Shown here one piece after another: positions 22,901 to 31,575 of a stretch of 64,000 bases of DNA. How positions within the stretch are numbered: the stretch's first letter is position 1; the number at the start of each line of letters is the position of its first letter. This DNA is from Arcuatula senhousia. Its lineage: Eukaryota; Mollusca; Bivalvia; Mytilida; Mytilidae. The DNA is taken from assembly GCA_963971305.1 (NCBI GenBank), contig OZ020306.1, positions 39,081,512 to 39,145,511 of the forward strand, in the 5' to 3' direction. The notes under the pieces are model-generated. The model ran no database searches, was not told the DNA's origin, and saw only the letters and a program-made list of their open reading frames with translations. The position numbers and the translations under genes were made by a program.

Positions 22901-25193
22901 ATAAAACTTTTCACTATCCTTCTATTAATGGTTTCTTCTGTAATTATTACAGATTGGTATGATGGATGGCACTGAAAAAGAAGCAGATGCTAATAGTCCA
23001 TATGAAGTCACAGAGACCATGAATACACATGGACCAGATTTGCAGGGTCTCTTTGTCACAGACAGACGAAAAAGTGAGAGCCCTACAGAACAAACAGTAA
23101 GTACCTTCATACCAGGGCAGATCCAGAAATTTTTAAAAGGAGGGGTTCCACTTAAATCATTACATAGATGCATATGAAATACCGATTTTTCCCAGTGAAA
23201 TAAAATCTGGTTAATTCACAGTGTGATATAAAAAAAATATTTTCACTCTTGCGTCCTTTCTGGCCAGACTCATTATGACGTCATGAATTGTATTGCTTTG
23301 TCAGCATGACTCCTGTGGTCTAAATTCCAACGCCATTCAAATCAATTTATTAAAAACGATTAAAAAGCAGCATTTTATCTATGTAATAAATACGATAATC
23401 AATTAGGTCTCATGAATAACAAAAATATGATCACTCGTACGGGAATGCACTGAGATTTAACTCGTGCGCAGAACTTGTTTAATCTGTGTGTGTTCACCGA
23501 CTTGTGATCATATTTTGGTTATTATACCCCCCGCAAACAAAGTTTGGGGGGTATATAGGAAACACCCTGTCTGTCCGTCCGTCTGTCTGTCTGTCTGTCC
23601 GTCTGTCCACATAACTCGTAAGCGCTTCTTCTCCTAAACCGCTGGGAGGATTTTGCTGAAACTTTAGATGAAGGAAGTACATCATATGAAGATGTGCATA
23701 AAGAATTTTCATCGCACTCGGACATCATTCAGGGGAGATAATTGGACTTAGACTTTTTAAAATACATTATTCAATGGGAGACCTTGTAAGCGCAACTCCT
23801 CCTAAACTGCTGGAAGGATTTTGATGAAACTTTACATGAAGGAAGTACATCATATGTAGATGTGCATGAAGAATTATCATTGCAATCATACATCATTCAG
23901 GGGAGATAATTGGATTTAGACTTTTTAAATACATTATTCAATGGGAGACCCCGTAAGCACAACTTCTTCTAAACCGCTTGATGGATTTTGATGAAACTTT
24001 ACATAAAAGAAGTACATCATATGTAGATGTGCATGAGGAATTTTCATTGCAATCAGACATCATTCAGGGGAGATAACTGGACTTAGACTTTTTAAATACA
24101 TTATTCAATGGGAGACCTCGTAAGCGCAACTCCTCCTAAACCGCTTGATGGATTTTGATGAAACTTTACATGAAAGAAGTACATCATCTGTAGATGTGCA
24201 TGAAGAATTTGTATTGCTCTTGGTTTTTATTGAGGGGAGATAACTGGACTTGAGATTTTTTTTTACAATACAGAGTCCAATTTGAAGCGGGGGGTATCCT
24301 TTTGTGAGCTCGCTCACAGTATTACTTGTTCACTCAACCTTTCTGGATCCACCACTTGTTCATACCATTCAAAAACTCAGGGGAGATACTTGATAATTGA
24401 GAGAATTTTTTCCCCAATATGGCCTCGAAGTGAAGTGGTAGTATTTTAATGGGCTTGCACTTTTGGTTATCAAATGGATAAACATTATTCCCCCAAGAAA
24501 TTTAAATAGCATCCTAGTATTTTCAGTTTTTTCAATACAATTGTCTGGCTTGAAATTATAACATCACATTCACTATAGAATATATTGTTAGGATGATTTC
24601 AGATAGCATCACATTTGAACCAGGATAGCATCACATTACCAGGATGTTACATGTATATGCTACTGCATAAAAAGAAAAAAAAACAGAAAAAAAAACATAC
24701 TGACGTCTGACGCATTTCTGTGGTAAAAACTTTTATAAAGCAATAGTTCTCACCCAACCCTCTTTGCTTCATTATCTATGGCTATATTTATTTTGCAATG
24801 TATTGCTTGCATTTGAATAGGGGTCTTGATGGGTTTTAAGTCACGGTCATGAAAAATTTCCTCATCATAGATATCGGGAAAATAAATCTTTGAATCACAA
24901 TTCATGGAAAATTAAAAATGAACTAATCACGCATCACAAAAATACCCCAATGTTGCCTTGATGAATTGTGATACAAACTTAAGCATTTATTCTTATTTTA
25001 TTTTTTTCAGGCTCTTTCAGAAACACCAAAGGAGAAAAATGGAAAGTTGCCTTCAATAAAAAATGGACATTCAAAACCAAAGCGTTCCACCGAGCCTGAG
25101 GGACAGTTACCTCCCTTGCAAAGAAATGCGCTTCCTCCTATAAGTAGCGAAGGTGCTATAGCTTCAGCGCCCCCTAGATACGAACAGGCATAA
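4868..25193 (+). CDS. TMEM145: TMEM145 orthologue, 13 exons, 532 aa (GOST-family 7-TM protein)
   Basis: Joined exons: 4868-4963, 9460-9534, 10212-10280, 11685-11879, 12819-12906, 13330-13401, 15195-15344, 16463-16635, 18200-18372, 19103-19223, 22121-22180, 22953-23096, 25011-25193. The total of 1599 nt is in frame throughout. Residues 1-21 are a signal peptide. Residues about 25-165 form the lumenal/extracellular domain (NWEFLTRFCFLS, LLLYFDNKWDEAYKTG, AKWWFIALSNC). Residues about 175-415 carry the 7-TM (GpcrRhopsn4-type) domain with family signatures LFHTTYKMY, VYEAEVFDPGEVLYIYESP and TRPGTANKNFPYH. The last ~110 residues are a polar tail ending in PPRY (526-529). These blocks match vertebrate TMEM145, about 493 aa, from memory. 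Family members (TMEM145, GPR180, TMEM87, GPR107) combine a GOLD-like domain with seven helices; the ligand is unknown. Close relatives such as GPR180 are the main alternative identity. Confidence 0.94.
6263..6421. mobile_element. Foldback MITE in TMEM145 intron 1
   Basis: The termini are inverted copies over about 27 positions: CGTAGCAAATAAGGAAATTC on the left; CGTAACAAATAAGAAATTC in reverse complement on the right. There is one base-count difference. The interior is ~100 bp of unique sequence. No clear target duplication was read. Confidence 0.65.
8925..9110. repeat. Dispersed repeat, copy 1
   Basis: Matches 29714-29905 in order: GGGCGGGNAAG, GAAGAAAT, CAGCCNCTTGATATTTTGT, GTCCCATA, TCAATTTCAGG, TGAAATCTAGCCATT. 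About 75-80% identical by eye. Family unknown. Confidence 0.65.
9460..9534 (+). CDS. TMEM145: TMEM145 exon 2
   Basis: Residues 33-57, including NWEFLTRFCFLSKKG, the most recognisable N-terminal TMEM145 block. A strong polypyrimidine tract plus CAG precedes it and GTACAG follows. Phase 0 at both ends. Confidence 0.93.
9862..10131. repeat. Perfect 135-bp tandem duplication
   Basis: 9862-9996 and 9997-10131 read identically, from TTCAACCTTGATTTATTTAA to CTGCCTTATGCTATTTTGTCC, and lie 80 bp upstream of TMEM145 exon 3. Complete identity means either a very recent duplication or an assembly artefact. Confidence 0.95.
10212..10280 (+). CDS. TMEM145: TMEM145 exon 3 (GC donor)
   Basis: Residues 58-80 (SFQPTKLLLYFDNKWDEAYKTGK). 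The 5' splice site is AAG|GCAAGT, so the following intron is GC-AG. A second in-frame acceptor 9 nt downstream (exon start 10221) would drop SFQ. The upstream acceptor gives the spacing seen in vertebrate TMEM145. Confidence 0.9.
11108..11440 (+). mobile_element. Palindrome-rich dispersed element, copy 1 (intron 4 side)
   Basis: AATAACCAAAATATGATCAC (11128-11147) is repeated inverted at 11231-11250. A 10-bp perfect hairpin TGCGCGGAAC/GTTCCGCGCA lies at 11179-11200. The sequence from 11108 to about 11440 is found again in reverse at 23236-23522 plus 24331-24345. It is non-coding, the outer ends are not resolved, and it lies in TMEM145 intron 3. Confidence 0.75.
11685..11879 (+). CDS. TMEM145: TMEM145 exon 4
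   Basis: Residues 81-145, from TCEEMVNLLSVIDNQVIPL to AKWWFIALSNCAST. It contains several Cys residues that probably form disulfides in the lumenal domain. The acceptor is TTGTAG and the donor GTAAGA. The reading frame stays open past the donor, which is chance read-through. Confidence 0.93.
12494..12797. mobile_element. TA-flanked MITE next to TMEM145 exon 5
   Basis: About 37-bp terminal inverted repeats with two mismatches (CAACCCGTCCGATTTAACTA on the left, CAACCCGTCCGATTCAACTA as the inverted right end) are flanked by TA on both sides (12492-12493, 12798-12799). This is typical of Tc1/mariner-type MITEs. The 304-bp element has no coding capacity and ends 21 bp before exon 5. Confidence 0.85.
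12819..12906 (+). CDS. TMEM145: TMEM145 exon 5
   Basis: Residues 146-174 plus the first base of codon 175 (NGLEMTYSLHMMNGEEDELL...SADQF). The acceptor ATTACAG sits only about 20 nt from the end of a MITE (12494-12797). The donor is GTATGT in phase 1. Confidence 0.9.
13330..13401 (+). CDS. TMEM145: TMEM145 exon 6: first TM helix
   Basis: Residues 175-198: the hydrophobic PVIITFFIIYMGLGALSS segment, the first membrane helix after the lumenal domain. Phase 1 in, phase 1 out (GTAAGT). Confidence 0.9.
13555..14530 (+). repeat. Dispersed repeat split by a ~630-bp insertion
   Basis: 13555-13762 (GGCACCGATTGGGCATT, AAACCAGTAAACACAAA, ATCAACCTTACGGAAATCA) and 14397-14530 (TCCTGTCTGC, TGTGCTGCCAATTTCCAATT, GGAAGACAAAACAAA) match 56315-56620 in order. 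There the two parts are continuous. The middle, about 13763-14396, is therefore a later insertion of unknown type. It lies in TMEM145 intron 6. Confidence 0.7.
14905..15110 (+). mobile_element. Decayed HINE-C fragment
   Basis: Contains TGCTTGATGGATTTTAATG, GTGTGCATAAAGAA and ATCATTCAGGGGAGATAAT, the monomer words of the HINE-C element at 23522-24330. Both termini are lost. It ends about 85 bp before exon 7. Confidence 0.65.
15195..15344 (+). CDS. TMEM145: TMEM145 exon 7
   Basis: Residues 199-248: TQQLFHTTYKMYICSIY and then a membrane helix (CFGLFILVIGW). LFHTTYKMY is strongly conserved in TMEM145. Acceptor TTTTCAG, donor GTTTGT. Confidence 0.93.
16463..16635 (+). CDS. TMEM145: TMEM145 exon 8
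   Basis: Residues 249-306: two hydrophobic helices (DIIFVLMLILMSNGYTIVRG and YIAMGVFFTLFALVYAILFV) ending in YEAE, a family signature. Donor GTGAGT, phase 0. Confidence 0.95.
16971..17951. mobile_element. Non-autonomous hAT element with 8-bp target duplication
   Basis: The terminal inverted repeat CATAGGTGTTAACC (16971-16984) / GGTTAACACCTATG (17938-17951) is bracketed by identical 8-bp ATCATAAG (16963-16970 and 17952-17959). An 8-bp duplication with CA...TG ends is the hAT signature. The 981-bp interior has no transposase. The right subterminal region carries about eight CGGGAG words and the left end a few GGGAGA words, probably transposase-binding arrays. It lies in TMEM145 intron 8. Confidence 0.9.
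18200..18372 (+). CDS. TMEM145: TMEM145 exon 9
   Basis: Residues 307-363 plus two bases: VFDPGEVLYIYESPAGYGLI continues the YEAE signature. It is followed by a helix (WTFFCVSLIINIV) and FYIPFFIYYTI. Acceptor CCCTAG, donor GTAAGT, phase 2. Confidence 0.95.
19103..19223 (+). CDS. TMEM145: TMEM145 exon 10
   Basis: Completes the split Trp codon. Residues 364-404 hold two hydrophobic segments (AGPITILIAMFVIDLWV and VSNFVTLCGHVFFL). Donor GTAAGT, phase 0. Confidence 0.93.
19452..20963 (+). mobile_element. HINE-A copy 1 (AGCTCACCTG family)
   Basis: Layout: T-run; left hairpin AGCTCACCTGACCC/GGGTCATGTGAGCT from 19459; GTCCGTC microsatellite (~19503-19552); GTTAACTTTTC; about three tandem monomers of ~492 bp (equivalent points 19601, 20092, 20585); inverted left terminus CAGGTGAGC (20926-20934); perfect terminal hairpin AGGCTCC-TG-GGAGCCT (20940-20955); end CTCTAGT. 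Sub-terminal inverted repeats, a microsatellite and a 3' hairpin fit Helentron-associated elements (HINE/Pearl type). It has no ORF and lies in TMEM145 intron 10. Confidence 0.8.
20982..21660. mobile_element. TTAA-flanked TIR element
   Basis: The ends TTAAAGGCATATTGTCTACG (20982-21001) and CGTAGACAATATGCCTTTAA (21641-21660) are a perfect 20-bp inverted repeat, each including TTAA. A TTAA duplication fits piggyBac-type insertion, although piggyBac ends usually start CC. The 679-bp element is non-coding and follows HINE-A in intron 10. Confidence 0.8.
22121..22180 (+). CDS. TMEM145: TMEM145 exon 11
   Basis: Residues 405-424, LLTRPGTANKNFPYHIKTTQ. The TRPxxANKNFPYH block is a diagnostic TMEM145 motif just after the last helix. 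Acceptor TTTCAG, donor GTAAGT. Confidence 0.95.
22236..22360. mobile_element. GGATCC-type MITE with G-run and C-run
   Basis: GTGGCGGATCCAAGG is followed by a G-run (~22248-22260), and a C-run (~22338-22352) lies ~90 bp on. This agrees with the GGATCCAG MITE family at 4647 and 53271. The boundaries are uncertain, and the homopolymers may be miscounted in the assembly. Confidence 0.45.
22953..23096 (+). CDS. TMEM145: TMEM145 exon 12: cytoplasmic tail
   Basis: Residues 425-472, polar and acidic (TEKEADANSPYEVTETM...SESPTEQT), with no obvious conservation to vertebrates. Acceptor ATTACAG, donor GTAAGT. A GGATCCAG MITE fragment starts about 14 nt past the donor. Confidence 0.85.
23236..24345 (-). 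mobile_element. Palindrome-rich dispersed element, copy 2, interrupted by HINE-C
   Basis: Reverse orientation of the 11108-11440 element: CTTGCGTCC, ATGACGTCATGAATTG, GGTCTCATGAATAAC, GATCATATTTTGGTTATT. The sequence breaks at 23522 and resumes at 24331 with CACTCAACC, which corresponds to CACTCGACC in reverse complement of copy 1. Copy 1 thus shows the empty site for the inserted HINE-C. Confidence 0.75.
23522..24330 (+). mobile_element. HINE-C (TATACCCCCCGC family)
   Basis: Left hairpin ATACCCCCCGCAAAC/GTTTGGGGGGTAT; (GTCTGTCC)n microsatellite at ~23568-23608; four tandem monomers of ~160 bp containing CTCCTAAACCGCT, ATGAAACTTTACATGAA and CATTCAGGGGAGATAA; inverted terminus GCGGGGGGTAT (24287-24297); hairpin TGTGAG-CTCG-CTCACA (24303-24318); end ACTTGT. 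Comparison with 11108-11440 shows insertion between two Ts without duplication, as expected of a Helentron. No coding sequence. TMEM145 intron 12. Confidence 0.85.
24840..24940. repeat. Short dispersed repeat, copy 1
   Basis: GGGAAAATAA...AATCACAATTCATGG...AAAAATGAACTAATCACGCATCA matches 63195-63282, where the same sequence borders the 21-bp satellite. Type unknown. Confidence 0.55.
25011..25193 (+). CDS. TMEM145: TMEM145 exon 13: tail and stop codon
   Basis: Residues 473-532, a Lys/Pro/Ser-rich tail ending ASAPPRYEQA and a TAA stop at 25191-25193. PPRY is a PPxY motif of the kind bound by WW domains, for example in NEDD4-type ligases. Acceptor TTTTTCAG. Confidence 0.88.
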   Translation, partial: ALSETPKEKNGKLPSIKNGHSKPKRSTEPEGQLPPLQRNALPPISSEGAIASAPPRYEQA

Positions 25194-25305
25194 ATAATTT
25201 GTTTCTTAATAATGTTTTTAAATAGGGTGAAATCTTTCTAAACCAAACCCTTAATCTATCCAATTGGAATTTTCCTTTCTCTTAATTCTTATACAATTTC
25301 AGCCT

Positions 25306-26274
25306 GTTTTTATACGACCGCAAATTTTTGCGATCGTATAATGTTATGGCGATGTCGTCGTCGTCGTCGTCGTCGTTGTCGTCGTCCACCATTTTTAAAA
25401 GTTTGTCAAGGCAAATAATTTTATACCAAAAAATTAGTTGTACTGGATCAGCCAATTGTTATGAAGTTTTGATATGATGTTTGTAACCACTAGGGAAGGT
25501 TCCTATTGTATTTGGGGTTGGTGGCCCTAACCGTTTTGGAAAAAAGGGCCAAAAGGGGCTAAAACGGCTGTATTGATAAAACTGTTGTAGAATGTTTATT
25601 ATTCAATAGATTTTGAAAATTCTTTTTTTATTGAATTTCTTATTAAATTCTGTCAACAAAATGTGTCAATGGTTTTGATGTTTATTATACCGTTACATTG
25701 CTACAGGGGGCCAAAGACAGGCCACACCCAAAAAAATGACTTTTTTATTTGTGGTCCGATTTTCAAAATCTTTTTTTCATTGGAATCCTTATGAAAAACC
25801 CTGCCTGCATTTTTCAATCAGATTTGCAATATATCTTACTGTTTTTGAGATATAAGGGGTCGAAAAGTTGGTCAAGGCAAATGGTTTTACACAAGAAATT
25901 TAGCTGTAGTGGGCCAGCCAATTGTTATGAAGTTTAAATATGATGATTATATACACTGAAGGAAGCTTTTTATTTCATTTGGGGTTTGTGGTCCTAACCT
26001 TTTTTTTAAAAAAAAGGGCCAAAATGGGCTAAACTGTGTCAAAAATGTCAATGAATTTAGAAATAAGATTTTTTTTCTATTAATGTTATTGTAAATATAT
26101 ATGTGTCAAGTATGCATTTTAAAGTCCACCATAGGATGCATGTGTAAAAAAGCTTTGTAAGTCCACCATGGGCTGCATGTGACCAAAGCAATAGACTATC
26201 CATATTGGGCCTCCAATGTACAGGGTTCATCTTGTTGCGGTCGTATAATGCTGCGCTCGGCGTAGCTTTTTATT
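25306..26274 (+). mobile_element. HINE-B copy 1 (TATACGACCGC family) downstream of TMEM145 stop
   Basis: Left hairpin ATACGACCGCAAA/TTTGCGATCGTAT after a T-run; (GTC)n run (~25353-25385); tandem monomers with TGTGGTCCGATTTT and GGGCCAAAAGGGGCT; inverted terminus TTGCGGTCGTAT (26235-26246); near-perfect hairpin GCTGCGC-TCG-GCGTAGC (26250-26266); end TTTTTATT. It begins 113 nt after the TMEM145 stop codon, so it probably lies in the 3'UTR or just beyond the gene. Confidence 0.8.
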
Positions 26275-26683
26275 TAAGAAACGAATTCCTCATGTCTAAA
26301 CTAAATTGGTTTAGATTGGTGTTTATGTATTTGGAGTGAAGTGTTTTGTTTTTCAATCAGGAAACATTCAAATTTTGCATGATATATACCCTTGTTATTT
26401 TTGAAATTATTGTGTTAAGAATCTCTTGATCATAGCAAAACCAACATTAAATTTTCAAGACATTGTGTGAAATTCATTGTGTTTTTCTCATAATTACTTT
26501 GAAATTAATTGCTTTTCATAACATCAACATAATTTTTTTTTCAATACATTGTGTAAAATTTATTGGGGATTATTACTATACTTGTAATTATTATTTTTTA
26601 CTTTGAAATGAATTGTATCAGTATAACATCTGTATCATGTCATTATATCTTATAATACTCTAATTGAAAGGGATGTCATACCA

Positions 26684-27044
26684 GGGGCAGTTCCAGACGT
26701 TTTGCTTAGGGGGGAGGGACATTGACTTCCCACCAAGGAGGACAGGGCCTTGTCACACTTTAGTGAATTCCAATATACCAAATACCGTATAGCGGGAAAT
26801 TTTCGCGAGGTTCTAATTTTCGCTATATTCGCGACCATTACTCCATTGCGAAATTTAAAATCTGCGTAAAATAGAATAAACATTAATTTCTATTGGGAAT
26901 ATTATTAAATCGCGAAAATAAATGTCGGCCTATAAAACAATTAGGACATTTGGAATAAAATCGCGAAATTTGCACGCCGCGAAAATTACCCGCTGTACGG
27001 TAATCTCAAATGAGGGATGGGCTATAGGCCTAAATCTGCCCCTG
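26684..27044. mobile_element. Small TIR repeat interrupted by a TA-type MITE
   Basis: Outer ends CCAGGGGCAG and CTGCCCCTGCC are inverted. The interior (GGGGGAGGGACATTGACTTCC) is cut at 26784 by the MITE at 26785-27000. Confidence 0.5.
26785..27000. mobile_element. 216-bp TA-flanked MITE (CCGTATAGCGGG termini)
   Basis: The left CCGTATAGCGGGAAATTTTC and the inverted right CCGTACAGCGGGTAATTTTC differ at 2 of 20 positions and continue with CGCG. TA flanks both ends (26783-26784, 27001-27002). CGCGAAA words recur inside. Tc1/mariner-type non-autonomous element. Confidence 0.85.
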
Positions 27045-29713
27045 CCTATTGTAGATTGAAACACCTAGTAAACCAAGGATAAATGTGATTTACTATCTGA
27101 GGTTTTTTTGTTTTTTGTTTTGGTTTGTTCAGTTTTTAAATAAAAAATCTAAAACTGGTATTAAGATAAATTCAAGTTTGCTTTTAATATATAACATTTG
27201 TACCCTATTGTACTGTCTTGGTGTTAATGGGGTAATTTATTGCCAAAAACTTATAAGTATTAAACAAATTAAGAGGGTATACAATTTACTTCTTTTATTA
27301 TTATTTTTTCTGTTCAAACTTATCAAGAATGTGATGTTAAACCATAAATTTATATACATGAAAATGCAGTCTTAGTATATTCTCTAAAAGTGTGATCTGT
27401 TTAAACCAATTTTTGTGCATATACTGTTATATTAATATCAGCAATTATTTGCTAATTTATTTAGTGGTTATATAGTAACCAGATTTCTTTTGAAGCTAAG
27501 GTATGGGATAGTTCCATGAAAGTTTGAACTATGATACATTGTTATTTGAAAAAAGCAACTTTATAATTTAGAGAATAGTAAAGCAGGATATTAATGTCAT
27601 AAAGAAAAATTAAATTTAGCAATGTTGAACACACTAAAGATGAAGAAAATAAAACCATAATTTGAGAAATTTTTTTTAGATTTTCACCCCAACATTTTTA
27701 CATTTTGTTCTTATTTTAGATTTATGTCTTATTTTACTTGTCATTTTTTTTTGTATACTTATATGTATATCCTTATTATTACTCTATGCAATTAATTTAT
27801 TTTATAATCCCACTTGTTTGTTTATGCATCAATGACCACCTCTATATGTTATTTATATCACCTTCTTTTATATCTGCTTTTAATAGTTCCATTGATTTAC
27901 TTAATTTTTTTTTTCTCAAATCTTTCAAAAACCAATGCTAGTGCTGATGAGTGTTGTTTAGTATTGTGTAGTTTTATGTTCATGGTTGTATTTGTTTACC
28001 CCCCCCCCCTCTTAATCTCATAAACAAAGTTTTGGGGGTATATAGGAATAACCCTACCCATTAGTCAATCTGTCTTTAGCACAATTCCTCCAAACTATTT
28101 GATTGGAGCAAATCATATGGGACATGCAAGAGGTAATTTCATTGGTATATTATTCAGGGGAGGTAATTGAACTTTTTTATTATAGAGTTAATTATGAGGC
28201 AGGGAGGTATATTTTTGAGAAGTTGCTTACATAATTCCTCGTTTTGTATTGTGCACACTTATTTCACAATATTTTAGCTAAAATGTGAACTAAGTTTTAA
28301 AAACTTAAAGAAAAGAAGGATCTTCCTAATTGTTTTTAACTTTCTCTCTCCTTGCTGGGTTTTGAAACTACATTATTTTATAACAGCACATTTTAGTTTA
28401 TATGTAAAATTCTATACAGGATAGTAAAACCAGAATAGAAGAAATCAATTAAAATTATACAAAATATTTCTTTACATTTCTTGACTCTTTTCTTACATAA
28501 TGACTTATTTTACTTATATTAGTTTTACATTATTTTTTAGCTCATCTCGATACTTTTCGATGAATGAAAGCTGATATATTTACAGAAAACATCTCACATA
28601 TTTCAACTTCATCTTTTCATTTTGTTGTTTTTATACTTAAGATTTGAAAACCATGCTTTAAATATTTAATCCGTCCTAGGAAAGTTATATTTCTATTTTA
28701 TAATTGCTTTACTATAAAAATTCCATCCATTTACATGTTCTCAAGTTTTTGTTTGAATTTTTTTTAACATCAAGACTTTGTATGTTTGATAATTAGTTGT
28801 ACATGTATACAACTTTTAAGATATCAGTATAAAAATGTTGGATATCTTCATGATATGGTTTTTTTTTTCATAGAATAATTTTACTCAAAGGTTGTGAAGA
28901 AGAAGTATTTTATGTCAATTTACCTTTAAAAGAAATAAATGCCAATTTTAGGGCATTTTAATAGTCCCCACTTGATATGCTGTTGTAAAATTTTTGCAGT
29001 TGCAGCTCCTCAGAAGCTGATTGTCAGATTTTATAAGATTGAGTGATTAGGATGTTAAAACTGTTGTTTGATGTCATTTTTTTCAGATCTGTTTTTGTAA
29101 TGTTTTGTGAAATTGCTGTTTCTTTTGCTTGATCAAATCATTTTGTTTTTGATAAATTATTTTTGTTTGAGGGACCATTTTACAACAGCAGGGGGAACAT
29201 GTTGTTAGCTAGAAGACCATGATTTTAAACTTTTGTGTTAATGTGTTAATTGTTGTCTGATTATAATCAAGAAAACCAAGAAAAATGTGACTAAATCTTT
29301 TTTAATCATGTTTGTTAAGAAATCACATTGTTATGGAATAAAATCTTTAACTGAATTTGATATCTGTTCTGATTTAGTTCTTATATAACCCTTAGAAAGT
29401 AATGTATTAGCAATGGTGGGTCTTAATATTTTGCTACTAAATGGCCTTTTGATGGACATTAAGAAGGACCAGCCTGGTTACACTTCATTGACTTCCTACA
29501 TACTAAAACCAATAAAAAAAGGTACCATATGTTTAGTTAAAGAATTTCTTTGTAATTTATGAAAGAAAATGGATGGATGATATACCAAAAGGTTTGGTAT
29601 CTACAGGTTTAATGTCACTGCAATTACAACATAAGAGTTTGTTTCCATCATCAAATCCTTTTCTGCTGGTGATGAACATAAAGTATCAACACTTTTAACA
29701 TGGTTTTGTATTG
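27045..29713. other. AT-rich region downstream of TMEM145, possible 3'UTR
   Basis: No coding gene recognised. The sequence is very T-rich. An AATAAA at 29337-29342 could be a distal poly(A) signal if the TMEM145 transcript reads through HINE-B, but nothing proves that. A decayed HINE-C piece lies at 28000-28235. Confidence 0.5.
28000..28235 (+). mobile_element. Decayed HINE-C relic
   Basis: ATAAACAAAGTTTTGGGGGTATATAGGAATAACCCT mirrors the left hairpin and following bases of HINE-C at 23530-23565, and ATTCAGGGGAGGTAATTG and GGCAGGGAGGTAT match its monomer and right end. The C-run at 28000-28009 is the left terminus. No terminal hairpin survives. Confidence 0.65.
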
Positions 29714-29905
29714 TGTACTTTTTGGCCAGATTTTATGGAGGGGCGGGTAGGTGGGTAGGGAAGAAATGTTTGGAACAGTTTTCCCAGCAACTACTTATCC
29801 CAGCCACTTGATATTTTGTATTCAATATCAGGGTGGGGTCCCATAACATGGGAGTCAATTTCAGGTCTGTTGCTCACCTATTTCCTATTAAACGAAATCC
29901 AGCCA
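29714..29905. repeat. Dispersed repeat, copy 2
   Basis: Second copy of the 8925-9110 repeat, same strand: GGGCGGGTAGG, GGAAGAAAT, AGCCACTTGATATTTTGT, GTCCCATA, GAAATCCAGCCATTATTGAC. Confidence 0.65.
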
Positions 29906-31575
29906 TTATTGACTTTGACAGATATTTAGACATTATAAGGTCACTGTGGTATTTTAATCCAGACTAAATTGTTGAGCATAGTATAAAAGGACAAGAGTTA
30001 ATTTACATTTCCTATTAAACAAAATTACATTAAAGGTCCTGATCAACATTAAATATGTCTGGCAGGGGAATTCTATTACTAGAATTGTGGATAATCTTTT
30101 AACTGTATCTTTAATATATCTGTAAATAATGTTCTCTGATGTATGTAAACTTTCTACCACTCCATGTGGGCTCTTGATTCAGAAAATAAGAATATGTTAT
30201 GCCATGTTATGTTATATGACATTGTGCCACAGAGAACAATAAATGAAACATTTAAAAAAATAATTTAATTAGCATAGAATATAAGCTACACTAAGCCTAA
30301 AGGGTTGAATCCAGTATTGAAAGCCCCATTGGATTTAATGCATTACCAACTTTAGAAATAAATTCATAGAAATTTCATCTTTAAAATGCCAAGTCTTTCA
30401 TATTTCATTCGATGAAGATAAGATGCAGTAGGTTCTTTTGCACTAATAAAATCATATACCTATGCGGCATATTTTGACTTTTCACATGTCACTGTTTGTA
30501 AACATTGTAATTTCGCAGTAAATTCCTTTAATATCCATACCTCAATAAATGCACTGGCAAAAAACCAAAATGTACTTTTAATGAAACTTTTTTATGTTTT
30601 GGAGTTTGTTCATATACTAGAGATTTTTTTAAAAATTATTTGAAAAATTATCGTACGTACCAGAAAGCTCTCCTACAAAGGGGCGGATCTTAATGACGTA
30701 TGCATATTTACTGAATTCAACCCTAAATGACAGCATATGTGACAGTACAGAAAAGTCTAAGATTTTATCTTGTTTGCATCCCTGAAGCAGTAAGCATAGT
30801 GACAGCAATTCATAGCACCACTCACACAGCCAGATGTGGCTTATTTGCTTCCCTTCGCATCAGCATCAACGCCCCCTTACTGAAGAAAGGTTTGAAAGTC
30901 TATTCTAGCTCACTGACAATTGCCGCATTGACCATATTTGTTTGGCAAGTGCACCTATGGATGCTATAGGAACAATGCATGATATGGATGCTTGCTGTGA
31001 CCTACTTTAACGCACGGATAACCACTTAAAACTTTGAATTCAAAGCAATCTGCGTTATGGGATGGTCTTTGTAATTAATCGATAGATTACAATGTTTAAG
31101 TAAAGTAAGTAGTAATTGGCTGTGGCGATCTGCATTAAGGAGGGTTCTTCTTCCAGTATACCGAGAAGGAAAGGGTTTCCAGGTCCATTTTGCCTAACAT
31201 ACACATATAAGATACACAATTTCTGAAGATCCGCCACTGTTGTACGACCAGTCTTGTCGCCGTCCCATTTTCAAAAAAGGTAACTAAAACTTGTATGCAA
31301 GCATCAATAGCTTATTTAGTATGTACGTTATTTTAACATTAGTCAGTTCCATGTCCAATATCAAAGAGATTTTAATTTTATGCGGATGTGCAAGTACCAT
31401 GCGGAGAGTTTGCTATATTTTTAAAGAAAAATTCCAACTTTAAACTGACTGCCCCTTCATTTGGATTGTTTTCCCGTCTTTCATTTTAAACATTAACATT
31501 TATGTGTTAGTTTGTGTCCTCCTTTGCACCTCATAACCCACGACAAATAAAAGCTATTTCAGAATATGGACAGCA
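29906..31575. other. No gene recognised
   Basis: Non-coding by inspection. An 80-codon frame at 30727-30969 lacks splice or promoter context. Segments such as GGATGCTTGCTGTGACC near 30985 loosely resemble sequence at 56155-56175 and 47190-47215, suggesting an old dispersed repeat. Confidence 0.4.

Noticed and set aside
30727..31260. Possible small gene
   Set aside because: Frames are short and broken, and parts loosely match sequence near 47.2 and 56.2 kb, pointing to an old repeat.
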